A stretch of DNA of 64,000 nucleotides from Todiramphus chloris collaris (lineage: Eukaryota > Chordata > Aves > Coraciiformes > Alcedinidae), in the NCBI GenBank assembly GCA_025345505.1, contig JANVCC010000261.1, forward strand, positions 5,281,301 through 5,345,300, written 5' to 3'. Made by a program: the position numbers and the translations under genes. A model generated the notes under the pieces. The model did not search any database, had not been told where the DNA came from, and saw nothing but the letters and a program-made list of their open reading frames with translations. Below are positions 21,726-34,932 of the stretch, piece by piece (within the stretch, counting starts at the first letter, position 1; every line of letters begins with the position of its first letter).

Positions 21726-24700
21726 ATTGTCATTATTATCACAGGAGACATCCAAGTGCTGCGTCCCATTATCTTAATACAGTCAGTGTACACAGAGGAG
21801 TGAGAAAGTGGACAGGTCACTTGAGACTGGTGAGTTATGGTTTTGCTGCAGTTTGAACACAGTAGTGTAAGATACTGGGAGACTGAGCACCAAATTGCGG
21901 TGAACCTGATGAGTAATGCAGTCATTATGCTGTACAGTTCATCTTTTCCTCCTCTTCTGGTAAACAGCTAAGAAATGTAAAACTTTATTATTTTTATATA
22001 AAGAGAGAAAGTGCAAGTAAGGATACATACTCAAAAGAAAAAAAAATGTTAATGCAGGGCTTGGTTTATGTTTTGAGCACGGAGTTGTACTAATAATTAT
22101 GAAGATTCATATAGTTTGCATATTAACTGTTGTAGATATGAAAGAATAATCATGAACTTTAATTATACAGAGCAGACTATTTCATCTGCATCTTTTCTTT
22201 CATCAGCTGTGCTTTACGTATACTAATATTAGCATGTGAAGCAATATTGTATGGTAGTAAATTCATGGGCAAGCCTAGATTAAGGCAGAGACTTGCAAAC
22301 ATCTGATTAATAGGGAGTCTTCAACTTGTAAATACTCTGATTTCCTGTCTTCTCTCAGAGGTTGAGTAAATCTGATTACCTGCTTATTCCAAACACCTAT
22401 TTTTGCAGCAGTGTTGAGGAGATAGTATGTTTTACTTCATCATTAGAACTGGGGTGTGCTTCTTCACTAAAAAAATTAAGAAGCTGATATTTATAAAAAT
22501 TAAGAAGCCAAATTTACCTGATAAAGCAGCTATTTGCAAAATCAATGTTTTAATTTGTAATCGCCGTTGTTTTGAACAATTTGCTGTTTAGGGCATGCTC
22601 CAGATACAGCACAGGGAACGTTCTGTGTAAAACTGGTGTAACTGAGGTTCTAACCCCTTTCTACTAGGAACTTAGAGCCCAGACATCAATGTCTGTTTCT
22701 GTTTCAAAGCAGCATCATCAAGGAAAAGAATTCCATTTGCCCTTCTGTTTTATAATCAGTGCTACATGTGCAATTTAGGGAGCACTGCAAAACATTTAAA
22801 AGAAAGTTCATACAGAAGCATCTCTGAAGTACAGGCTTTCGAGGAATGGGAGTGCTGTGCCACAGGGCTCTGAATGAAGCATGGACCCACTGGATTTCAT
22901 TGCCAGTGGCAGAGCAGACACAGATTTTGATTCCCAGCCGTCAGATGAGTGGTGCTGCCTGAGCATGCCCGAGAGAACATGCACACACTCCCCCTGGAAA
23001 CTGCTAACCATACATCTGTTTAAGCCCTGATACAAGTGTTTGGACTGCATGAGGAGCTGCAGATAGACTGAGAGGGGAGCAAGGGTGAGAAAAACACCAA
23101 AGTAGTGGTGAAAATGCATTTTATTTCACTGCTTCTGTGAGAAGGACCAATATCACTTCCACATACATTTAAGTGTTCTCACTGCTTTCAGAAGGGCATT
23201 AAGTAAGGCAAGAAAGACTTATGTTCTTATAGTGCTTATTGAAAGAGAGGTTGATTGAGTTTATTTAGAGAAAAACTGAGTCTACTGCATCTTCAAAGAA
23301 GTTCAGGAGACTTTTTTAGATAGTTATATTCTCTTATTGCGCAGCCCTACATGCCGAATGGAATTTGGTGGGCTTCTGTGAAGTCTCATCATGTGTAACA
23401 TTAGTAAATGTTTTCTATCGCAGCAACAGCTTCAGTGTAATGTTTGCTACAGAAGAATTTTCCTTCTAAAGGAGATCCCCAAAAGTATTCTAAAGGCTCC
23501 CTTTTTCAGTCTCCACCACCATTTTATATATATATATATTTCATTTACATAATTGTAGCGAAAATTAATTGGCAAGGCGAAACTGTAGGTCAGTGTTGGA
23601 AATTTCTCCTAAGCAGAGTGTGGCTAATACTGACTTCAGTGTGCAGTAGCAGCATGTTAGTGCTGAGTGCTGATATGAGCTCTCCATCTGCAGATGTCAG
23701 CCTCCCAACTATCACGCTGGTCAGGACTGAGCATATGGTTGAGCAATGTTTTTCAAAACTTGGTTCTGCTGGGAAGGATTGGCCTCTTCATGCTGTGGGC
23801 TTTGTTTACAGTTGAGGAAGGGAGGAAGAATAAAAGGAGAAAAAAAAAAAAGGATGTAAATGATCTCTCTGCAACAGGGCTTCCCCACAGAAATGCAGGT
23901 GTTTTGCATCTGGCACTTGTTCTTGCCCAGGTTACTCAGGAGAGAAAAATGCTGTTGTAGGAATGGGGGAAAAAAAAAAGTAGAATTAGGGAAATGTAAT
24001 TTAATTAAAGAAAAAGCCAACAAATAAGTTGCTGAAGAGCTCCACAGAAGTCTGCTGAGGTCGTTTAATTTTGTAAAATCTGATCTGTGCACACACACAA
24101 ATATTAACAAAACTAATGATAATTTAAAAAGCAGTATTCTTTATTTACCAATTAATTTAGCTTGATGATACTTTTGAGTGCACAAGCCCTCCCTGAGGTC
24201 TGAACATAGGATCAAAACACTTGGGTCTTTTAATGTTTTTTTGGAAGGATAAATTTTGCAACGCTCATAATGAATTTTCCTGAAGAACACAGTTAGATTT
24301 TTGGTTCCTGGCATTTGCTGGCTACCAAAAACTTACTGCAAATACCTGACATGACATTTGCTGCTTCTGTTTCAGACCCGGTGGAGAGATTGTGTGTCCA
24401 ATGTTTTGCCTAATTTGTCTCGGTACGGTGTTGCTTCATCTGAGAACAGACCCTAATTCTGCTTACAGTTCCCCCTTTGCTGATCTTGGTAGGTTATCAG
24501 GGCTGTACCACCACTAGTGCCAAAACCTCCTGCAATCAGAAGACCATGTGCTAAGCACAGACCCATGTGTTCAGTTTTGTACTAGTCTGACCTCTGGGGC
24601 CCCAGTGGCCTGTATCCCTGGTCAGGTAACATTACCTGTGCAATTACAGCAAGTCCCTTTGTAATCCCTGCCCAGTTGTCCTTGTGGAAATCTGGAGGGA

Positions 24701-24795
24701 CTTCCACTAGAGGCACTCCAGGAGTATTTAGTCTTGGAAATACCTCTTTGCTCCCTGCAACAGCTTTCTTCCGGTGTGGGATGTGTATTGGCATT

Positions 24796-24842
24796 GTGGC
24801 CACACATGGGGCAAGGGGTGGCCACACATGGGGCAAGGGGTG
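24796..24842. repeat. 22-bp tandem duplication
   Basis: Two perfect copies of a 22-bp GC-rich unit (24796-24817 and 24818-24839), with the start of a third. The unit contains CCACACATGGGG. Confidence 0.85.
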
Positions 24843-27800
24843 CCCTGGAGACTCCTGTCCTGTTTGGCACAGGAGCTGGGGACAGTTGTCTTTCTGCACT
24901 TTGCCTTGCCCGCGAGGTCCTGACCCAGCGCCTGGACTGTATTGGCACCAAGGTTTTGGTCGGGTGATGCAAAGCCATTAATGTTTTCTCATCTGTCTCT
25001 ACCATAAGCTGCCTGTACAGCACCGGTGCATCTTAAAATCTGATCCCCAGTGTCTTTACTGATGCTGCTAACAAGGTTACCAATTAATGGCACCTAATGG
25101 TCTGTTGTAGCAGTGGTTTTTGGTGATGGAGACAGCTGTCCGCTGGGAACTGCGCTGAGACCGTGAACTCATTTTGTGTAAGCAAGTGAACAGCTGCTGC
25201 AGAACCATGGATGGGAGCTATTAGGTCGCTCACTTCATCTCCCTGCCACCCCAGGGCTATTCCTTGCAGTAGGCAGCAGGTGGAAGGTGGAAGCGACTTT
25301 AAGAGATAAAAGCCCTTGCTGGAGTTGGACCTAGAGATCTAGACACACAAACACTATATCCCATTAGCAGTCCTCCGATCCATCTTTCAGTTCCCCTGAT
25401 GTTTTGAAGTATTTTACCAGTTAACTAGGATTTCAAAGCAAGTAATCTTATTTATTTATTAAGTTTTGTCACTGAGCTGTGTTGATCTGTGGTGTGGTAT
25501 CTTCTTGGCACCTGGTTGCAGTATGTAACTCGTGGCACTTGCATATCACTGTTTATTATAAAAGCTCCCTCTGAGAACACCCTTGCATCAGAGGCTCATG
25601 AGTATTTGGAATATAATTTAAAAACACACATTTAATTTCACAGGTGGCACTTTGGGGTAATGAGTTCTCATTATTTAAGCTTCACTTTAGTGTTAGGTTA
25701 CGTTTTGGAGTACAGTAGTTGCATTTCATCAGTCTGAAAAAAGGTGGCATTATAGATCTACATTGCATTCCCCTAGTGCGTGAATACCTGTAAAGTATAG
25801 CACACTCTGAACTACAACTGTGTGATTGTCAATTTTTGGAACGTGACAGGAATGTTAAGAGTTAACATTTAGTAGCTTTCCTGTGTCTTTTTGCTGATTT
25901 GATGACAATACCAGATATTACAATTTAGGAAAAAACCCCAAAGCCTACTAAACAGGTCCACTCTAAGATTCGCTCTCATTCATTTTAAAATCCTCTACAG
26001 ATAAAATTATTTAAAGAGAATTAGTTGGTTTACCGTGGTAACCTTATCTGGGAAAAGCAAATCTTCATTCTTATGGCAGTACTATATAGCTCCAAAGAGC
26101 TATTTTGAGATGAATGTAAAGCTGAGTTTTGTCTGCATTGCCATTGCTAGTAACTTTTTAGAAACAAAGTTCCGTGGAAATGATTGTTCCGTGTGCTGAG
26201 CTGTCAGAGTGGGGAGCTGAAGTCCCTTCCCAGTACTCACCAGGAGCAGCTGACCCTTGCAGATTACCCATGAGATTGAAAAGGCAGTTCCCCTGCTGAG
26301 CATTTAGCCTGGCATTGCAATCTTCTCTGGACAAGTCTGGGACTAACTGTTTGCAGCTTGGCAGATATAATTGGCAGATAAAATGTATGAAGAGCAGAAA
26401 GACATGAAAAAGCGTTTAAAGGGAATGTCATTTCAGTATTTGTACACTTCGTGGTCTCTTGTGCTTCACTGAATTATTATCCTGGTTTTTTGCTTAGCCT
26501 GGTGGTGTATTTACAATTTTTTGAACAACTGCAGAAATCTCTACACAGAAAGGTTACCACCAGCCTCACAATTGCTTCTTTCAACTTTCTTTGCTGTCTG
26601 TTAGTTAGGAGTAATCTTATTTTATAGCTATCCTAATATTTACCTCTGTGTTCAGTTTTACTTTCAGTAGAAGAATAACATGTTACTGTAATGGGATGAG
26701 TTTTCACACAAATTCATCCTCTTTCATGGTAGAACTGGAGTCTCTGCAGTTTCTTAAGCTTAAAAACTGCAATTTCTTAGAATTCACAGAATTCCAGAAA
26801 ACTCTAGTAGAAGTTCCTCATACCTAGATGAATCCTCTAATGAGTCATCAAGAAGTAATCAGTGCATTAAAACTCTGATTGTGAATGTGAGCTTAAACAA
26901 AAACTTCAGGTAAATCTGGCTCTGTTACTCTCCTCCTCTGTTCAGTTGTTCTTCATGTCCTAGGGAGGTTTATTACCTCAGCCTCTTACCAAGCAGCAAG
27001 TTTGAAGTGGGCAAGTGAAGAGGGATGGATATTTCCAGAACTGTAGTAAGTATTTTAAAAAAATAGACTTCAAAGTCAAAACTTAATTATTTCTAGTAGA
27101 AAACTAACCCACTAGAAAAGAGACAACCTTCAGGGAACAGGAAATGATACAGTCTGGTTATCCAAAAAATAGAGTTTCTGCTTTTCTTTTAAAATCTAGA
27201 CTTTTGAACAAACTATTTTGGAATGGTCTAAGATCAGAAATGATTTTCAAGATGTTTTTTTAAAATGAAGAATCCATCAGTAAGTCAGAGTTAAGTTCCA
27301 TTAAATAAAAGAAATACAATTTGATGAATTAATTTTTTTTTTGTTGTTGTTAGAAATTGACCCAAACTACTCACGTTTGAAGTGCAAGCTGCCATCTCCC
27401 CACAGGTGCTATACGTGATTTTCTGCTCTCTCTGTCCACTTTTAGCTTTGGTTCAGCTGGAATTGCCCCATACCTTTCACTGAATAGGATGCATTTAATG
27501 CCTGGGTTAATTGTTCCCGTATTAAATACACCAACTCAACATACTTTTGTAGATGGAATACAGCATTAACTTGCTTTCCCTGTCAAAAAAAGGAAAACAG
27601 GCCAGCTGTAATCAGACTACATCTACTGTTGGAAGCATCATCCGTTTAACGGTCTAAGTAGGCAGGAATTTGGTGGAGAGGGAGTAATGTTGCAGATACG
27701 GTCTCCACATCAGAATAAGTGTTTGTTCAGCTTCTTTCTGTCCTCCCCAGTCACACCAGGGCCACGTGTATCCCTGAGCTAGATGCTTCAGTATCTTCCT

Positions 27801-30800
27801 CATGAGTTTGGCTGATGTTCACCACGTTGTGCCTGTGTGAGAAATCTTACCTCGTGGTCTCGCTAAGGAATCTATAGCTGCATCTGCATTGGCATTTTAG
27901 TTGGAGAATGAATGTGCTTTTGAAATAAAGCTGCTGACCATGCTTGCTGGGTCACGCTGCACTGGTGTTTTTTCAGTGCATGAACCAGAATCCTTTATTT
28001 GAAGGAAAACTGGCATTTATTCCAGGTGTGCACTTACTGGGTTGCTGCCCGAAGTGGGTGTCCAGTGCAGGGGACCAGGTTAGAGCTCGCCTGAAATACG
28101 TACGGTATGGAATCAGCTCCCTGGTGTCAACTACTTTGCTCTACAGATCTTCTGCTCATGTGAGGCTCTGCCTGCTTACAGAGGTACAGCTCCTGGGCTT
28201 TGGTTGGCCTGCAGCAACAGACTTCACAGAGAATAAAAAGTGGCCTGTCCTGTGATCCATTTTTGTTCAGAATGATTGTGTAAATATTGAAACACCTATG
28301 GAAAAAACCCCCACAGGTGTTAATGTGCTGAGGGAAAGGAGTATTCAGACCTCAGTTAAGGAATAGCTCTTAAATATGAAGAGTGAGCTGCAACCAGGGG
28401 TCTGCCTGTCCTTTATTCCATACTGGGGTCTTCTCTGCCATTCCTTCAGGTCTCTGGGTGCGATCGATCTTGGTGTGACTTTTTGAAATTGCCTCTTGCT
28501 TCCCATGTGCATGCTTGTTTTCCATGGGAGACACAAGAGTCAGTAGACATGTCCCATGTTTCATGTCAAAGCTCTTCTCCTGCACTCAAACTGATAATGA
28601 TGGACCTGCCTATCTATCCACATTTCTGAAGGATGCTTAAAAGGAAAAGTTTCTGCCCTTCTCCGATATGGAAAGAGCTTTAATTATTTATAATCTCAGA
28701 GACAACTGGCCAGGTTATTATCCTGTGTTTGCCAAAGGGGCCCCTGAAGTTACCTTTGAAGGTACCTTGTCTACCATGAAATAATCTCCAGGCCCATTTT
28801 ATTACACTTTGGGGAAAAAAGGTTTCACAAGGTGGATTTCACAGCCCATTATCTCTGGTGTTGTATCTATCTCTGGTATCTAGTATCTATCTATTTGCTT
28901 GGTATCGATTTGGTCTTTTGCTGGTCTTTTGGTCTCTTGGGCTCTCCTATCAAGGCAGTTAGAGGACTTTCTCTCACCTACAGCTTTCATAACGTCCCAA
29001 AGCTTTTGTGTCTGTTGTTTAGTTTTAGTCTCTCATCTCAAATGGCATATTAATTTGCCATTTTGCTTCACTTTATTTTCATGATCTGTTTCCAGAAGTA
29101 GTTTGACTCACTGCTGCCATATCCTAGCTTATTGGTTTAGTCTTTGCAGGGTTTGTTGCTCTAAAGGTTCTGGAGAAAGGACCTGTCAGCTGGAAATTGT
29201 TCTGGTGTGTATCTGCCTTAATATAACTCTGATTTTTCCTGTCTCCATCTGCTGGTAAAATATGAGATTTGCTGTTCAAACAGATCATATAATGAATAAC
29301 AGAAATTACAAATTTCAAATAATAATTTCACTGCTGCTGTTAGGGACACTTGCCATTAGGAACTGTATAGAAATTATCAATTTATTTATTTTTAGGCTGT
29401 TTAATAATAGCTATCAAGTACTAATGACTCTTGATCTGCTGTAGATTTTTATCGTGCTGACAGGAATTAGATATTCAAATGGATGTATGAATAACCTGGG
29501 AATTCAAATTGGTATGCTGATGAAACTAGATTTGTTTGTTTGTTTCTATGGGAGTCAGAGACATTTTTAATGTCTCCTTTTAAATATTGTCTCTTTTTAA
29601 ATATTATTTTTACAGTTACTGAACAAGTAGATAAAGGAAATAATGTATAATGGGATTTTCGGTCTGATCATTTATTTGAACTCATTTCCACAGATAAGTG
29701 TATAAGGCTGATGTTAGACATAAACTGCCACAGGTTCCTCCTAACAGTTACAGTACCAAACTTTTCAGTGTTGAACCCGAAGGGAGTAAAACACCTCCAT
29801 AGAGTCATGTCAGGAGCTCGTGATGTATAAGTTAATGTGTCAGGGCTTTATGTGCAAAACGTTTGGTAAGGATGCTGTTCATTCAGAGCACAGTCAGCTA
29901 AAGGCTTTGCTTCCTATCCAAAGGAAATGCATCTTCAAGACTGCAAAAGGCCAAGCCAGTCAGCAGAGGTGTGGTGACAAAATGTGCTTTAATTCTGCTG
30001 TCATCTGAACTGGTTATAGATAGGAAAAAAAAGATACGCATCGTATTTCTGCATTCAAAGCAGCCTTACATTTCTCCTCAATTTATGTTATTTTGTGGAA
30101 TACTGAGGTTGACTGTTACTTCCATCTACTCCTTATGTTTTGTAGATGCTTCTGATGATTTTACAGCAGAGGTTTTGATAGACCTGAACCTAGACCCAGT
30201 GTTTTTTTTCTATAAAACCACCAACCAAGCCTTTCCTTTTATTTTCTATTTCAGTCTATCATGTGTTTATAGGAAAATTTTTCAAACACTGTAAAGGTGC
30301 TGGTAGTTATATTAATTCATGAATCAAGAGGATGTTTTGTAAGACCTATTTCCCCCCTGAAATTTCAACATGAGATGGTGCAGGTTTTCTCAAGCAAGGA
30401 ATTGTGAGCACTTTTGTTTCAGTGGCTTTATTTTTAAAGGCTTGTATTACATATTTTCCTTCTCTGCAAAGTAACTGTAAAAATGACAGCCGTTCATTTA
30501 ATAGATCTTTTTGCTCTCTTGGCTAAGAGTTTTATCTGCTTACTTCACTGGCAAACTTTTTTTCCCTTCTTTATTCCCACTAGCCTTGTGGGTTCCACCT
30601 CAATAAAAGAGAGCGGCTCTCCCCTCAAGCATCCCTGTTCAAAGGGATCTGCAGCACATTCGGAGAGCTCCACAGCTCTCTGTAAATGTCACTTCGGTCC
30701 AGAAATTTATTCTTTGTGTAGATATCTAAAAACAAACAAAGAAACAACTTCAGTCTCAGAGTGCAAATGGAATTTGTAGGGCTGAAAACAAAAAGAAATA

Positions 30801-31299
30801 CCTATTTATTTGTATCCTGAGAACATAGGAAGAGCATTGAATAAACATAAAAACAAGAGTAAACAGGAAACCCTGCAAGGCAAAGAGTAAACTTAAGTGA
30901 TTTCTCACTGGTAGAGATTGAAACCATTTCAGCAGTTGTAAGGATGACTTGTATCTTGGCAGTGCCTGTTGTGCTATTGGCTGGGGAGGAATCGGAGAGA
31001 ACTGGTTTAGGATAAGGGTGTACTTCTGTGATGGCCAGAACAAGGAGGATGAAACTTGGCCTAGAAGATTTCAGAGTCTAAGTCCAATTTTTGAAGTGAA
31101 GCGTTCAGTGAGGCTTCTGTTCCAAAATCATTTTTGAAAGTAGGGCTTGGACTCTTGCCATAATGAATGAAAGTCCTAAAAATACATCAGTGATATATAA
31201 ATATCCTCCTTGCTATTCCAGAGTTGTTAGTACCCAAGTCACTTGAAAGTTGTATTTAAGCTTCTCAGTCATAAGAGTTATCAAAAAGGAACTCAATTA

Positions 31300-31600
31300 A
31301 TATCTAGTCTATCCAAGACAGGATTTACTCAAACTATCCCTGACATATTTGTCGAACCTGGTCTCAAAATCCTCCTGTGACAGAGATCCCACAGCCTCCC
31401 CAGGCAAACTATACTGGACTATCCACACCAATAGTAAGTTTTTCCTAGTGTCTAATGTAAATCTCCCATGCTGTGGTTTAAGCCTATTACTCATCCTGTC
31501 CCTTGTGGACATTTCCTAGCCTTTCAGATGTCTGAATCGCATTATCATGTATTCCCTCATTTGTCTCCTTTTAGCCTTAGTTGAGGCTAAGAAAATGTTC
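31300..31600 (-). mobile_element. Ancient CR1/L3-like LINE fragment
   Basis: Read on the + strand, the sequence follows the familiar reverse-complement CR1/L3 3' region: a phrase on bad splitting into CCCACAGCCTCCCCAGGCAA, then AAGTTTTTCCTAGTGTCTAATGTAAATCTCCC, then GTTTAAGCCTATTACTC and a final TCCCTCATTTGTCTCCTTTTAG-like part (each recognised piecewise). It is strongly diverged and carries no intact reading frame. The element is therefore inserted on the - strand and is old. Edges are approximate. Confidence 0.7.
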
Positions 31601-32509
31601 CCTTCGGCACTGTGAAAATTTTTACCCAAAGCCAGCTTGTAAAGTAGAGCTGCTTTGTTAACACTGTTATCAAATAGCAATTTCAGGATAAAAGTGGATG
31701 GCATATGGCAGGAAAGCTTGATACAACTACATCCACTTCAGAGACTTCATGGTTTCAGTGGAGATTTGAGGTTGCATCATTTGCCCAGCTTCTTGCTTAT
31801 TGGGATGTCAGTACTGGGTTATCAGAAATCTCAGTAAGTAGCTCTCTTATTCAGGTTACTGTCCTGGTGTATTGCTTCTCCAGCTAAGGCTCGTGTCCCT
31901 GCAGAGCACTTCATGTTGTTGGATGGGCTGAATAGCTTACTTGTAGCAAAGAATGCATTCAGCCCCTTCTGCAGCATTGCAGTCTTTCTGAAACAAAGTC
32001 TACTGTATTGCCTTGTACAGCACCAAGCAGAACGAAGCCTGACTTAGTCATGTCCAGCCCCAAAGTTATGATGAAGTTACAAATACAGATGATAAATAAT
32101 AATACTGTCTTCCCCTGAAGCAGCTTCCGCTCTGTGTAAACCATTTTTGTCCTGCTCCTTTTGACTGACAAGATTTGGAAAGTTTGTATTCATTTTCTGG
32201 CACTTCAGTTAGGAGGCATGACAGAGAATTTGTGCAGATCTTACTTCCTTGTATTTTTAGAAGTAGGGGCAATGCTTCCTGTTTTATTCAGCTGGATAGA
32301 GAAATGCAGCTTCAAGAGCACACTCACATCATGCCTACCTACCTTGGGTATCGGGGTCTGGGAAGGGAGGTGGGAGGACCATCAAAAAAGAGCAGTGCTC
32401 ATTATGGCCACCAAAAGCACCAAAGTGAGTTTTGGTTTTGAGTTTCTTCTTTGAATGTATTTCCTAACGTTCACATGTGTCAGCTCTGCTGAGGTGGCAT
32501 CTCAGGTTT

Positions 32510-32800
32510 TAAATTAATATTGTTGTAATGCATTTCTCTTTAATTAAAAAAGAGAGCTCCCCCGTAGGAAATTTCTTAAAACAAAACTCATTAGTAATAA
32601 ACAGATTAAGTCTTTATCAGTTAATCAACACTATAAACTTCTGAGTGTTCGGAGAGCGGCGTGAGATAACACTGTCGTCATCATCAGAGTGTTTGAAATC
32701 ATCAGGGATCCCACCGTGCCGTTTGGGTGGTGAGAAAATAATGATTGAAGACGGGCCCCCCTACAGAGCTCACGTGTGAATTCTCCGAAAGATTAAAGCT
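32510..32800. promoter_or_regulatory. Candidate regulatory element with retained CpGs
   Basis: About ten CpGs lie within roughly 220 bases (about 32560-32790) of otherwise CpG-depleted intron, next to AT-rich DNA with TTAATTAA. It contains a CACGTG E-box at 32771-32776 and several TAAT-type cores. Retained CpGs suggest hypomethylation or constraint. The call rests on composition and motif only. Confidence 0.3.
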
Positions 32801-34782
32801 GCAAAGATCTGGATTCTGTGTTGTGCCCATCTAGAACTTTTTTTTTTTCAAATAGTGGGCAATAGTGGTGGGCAATGTCAAGCAAATTCTTAATGATGCT
32901 GATCCCAGAACCTGTCATGATGCCACAACATTTTTGATCTGGTGGTTAGTGCAATTTTAGGGACTGTTCATGGGATGGGAACCTTGCTGCCTTCTTGGAG
33001 CAATTGTTCCCAACCAGTGTCTCTGAGGCTTTAACCTGTCTTGGAGACTGCACTGCAAATTCCTCATCTTCCATGCTGAATCCTCAACAGTTCCTTCCAT
33101 CAGGAGTATGGCAGTCCTCTCTTCACACATGTGTTCTGCTCTGGTCCTCCTGTCTCCTGGGGATAAAGAGCTCAATCTGCTGTGCAGATGGATGAGACCA
33201 TGGAGCTTTGGGCAGGGACCTCTCTGAAGAAAGCTGGGCATACTGGAGCAGTACAGGACAAAACTTATCTCTCTGGTAGTTATCAACACCTCCTAATCCG
33301 GTATCATTTGGAGTCGTGCACATTTAGAAAGTTAGGCTATAAAGGCACTGACATTTCCTCCATCACTACTGGGAATGTGTCAGAGCTCCTCTGTGTCACC
33401 CTGAGGGTTTCTTTGGAGCCGCTGGGATTATTTGGGTTCTTTCCATGAACTCTATGAAAAATAAAAGTAAGTGGGCTGGAATAAAAGTAGGGGGAGTGAG
33501 AAAAATATATGTTTGTCCACATCAGTATACTTATTGGAATGGGTTAGCAAGAAGTTATGAGCAGGGGGGTGGCAGCTGGGAGTCATACAAGATTATTACC
33601 TTTTCATTTCTCATCTTTCATCTTTATTTGGTCACAGCGGCAATAATTGCATGTGTTTTGTCACAAAAGGGTCAACATAAATCAGTTTTGTTGTGACATG
33701 AATTACAGCAGCAGTAATGATATTATCAGATGTGTTAAGTTTGGAGAGCTCTTACTGCTTAGAATACACATTGAAGGTTAGGTGACACTGCTGTCTTAAT
33801 GGGGTCTATATTCAAATACTGTGTTGGAATACAAGTGAATTGGCCATTCTTAGTTTATTCTTCATATATTGTATTACAAAACAGAACCCACTTGATAAAT
33901 GCCTGCTCAGGAAAACCAAGGGTCCCAGGTCCGGCTTCTTCACTAGAACTGAATCCATAGACAGCTGCAAAACAAACACAAGAAACCCCTCAGGTGGGGT
34001 CCTGTTTAAAAGGTGGAAACTGAACTGCACTGATTAATTCCAGACATTGGGGACTGTTTCTGTTCAGAAGTCTTTATCTATCATGGCACTATCACTTTTG
34101 AAAATCAGATGGTTGGTGTCCTCACTTTTCTGTCACTTGTTCCAACTAGACATCTGTGTGCAAAGACCACAAATGTTAAATAACATCCTTCCCCCCATCC
34201 TGTCTTCATGCAGCATATTTTGAGGCAGGTCTTTTTCGGGCGTAAATTGTTTGTAACAACTTCCTTTGTATTCATAATTGCAGTCAGCTCTGACACCAGT
34301 GAATTAAAACCTTTTATTAAGTACCTTTATGAAGTGCTAGGTACAGATTTACTGGGAGGGGAGTGAGAGGCTAAGAGAGCTATTGCATTCTTATTAGCAG
34401 CCGCATAATGCATTTCTGTGCCACGCGTTGGGGTCTGCTTCTGCCTTTGAATCTCTTTGAATTTGGAGAAAGAAGCACAAACATTTTTTTATTTTGATTT
34501 TTTTAAAATAATAGAGCGAAAGATCACTTTCTATCAAGAGAGCAAATGCCTTGGCTTGGCAAAATGGACTGTTTGGAAGGGTCCATACAACCCTTCTGAT
34601 CATACAGCTTTCCTACGATACTGTTTCTGTCATTCACAGGGTGGGTGACCGTCAGATCTCAGTGGAAAGGTCTTTAACTCCCTGCTAAAAAAGGAGAATG
34701 TGTCCCATGATTAACGTAATTTATGTATTCATCTTGTCCTCCTTACTTTTTCTTTTCTCTTCTTTTTTTTTTGTCTTTTCAG

Positions 34783-34932
34783 GATGGAGTAGGTGTAGAT
34801 GAGAAGCTGTCTTTACGGCGGGTAGCCGTCGTAGAAGATTTCTTTGACATTATTTATTCCATGCATGTTGAAACTGGGCCTAATGGAGAACAAATCAGAA
34901 AACATGCTGGACAAAAGAGAACATATAAAGCA
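34783..34932 (+). CDS. NOL4: NOL4 coding exon 2 (residues 90-139)
   Basis: This exon encodes 50 residues, from D90-G91-V92 to Y137-K138-A139. The acceptor is strong: a long pyrimidine tract (about 34746-34780) runs into CAG at 34780-34782. The donor GCA|GTAAGT is close to perfect. Both junctions are phase 0. The segment V105-V106-E107-D108-F109-F110-D111-I112-I113 followed by H117, and then H130-A131-G132-Q133-K134-R135-T136, resembles the start of an integrase-type zinc-binding module; the cysteine half is in exon 3. If the donor were not used, the frame would stay open for 16 codons and stop at 34981. Confidence 0.96.

Larger units (their letters stand above)
17061..34782 (+). other. NOL4: NOL4 intron 1, distal part
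   Basis: This is noncoding intron between the internal CpG island and exon 2. It is mostly AT-rich and CpG-poor, with low-complexity A and T tracts. It contains a 22-bp minisatellite (24796-24842), a CR1/L3-like fragment (about 31300-31600, - strand) and a CpG-bearing candidate regulatory element (about 32510-32800). It ends with the strong pyrimidine tract of exon 2. I found no convincing exon or RNA gene here. Confidence 0.85.
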
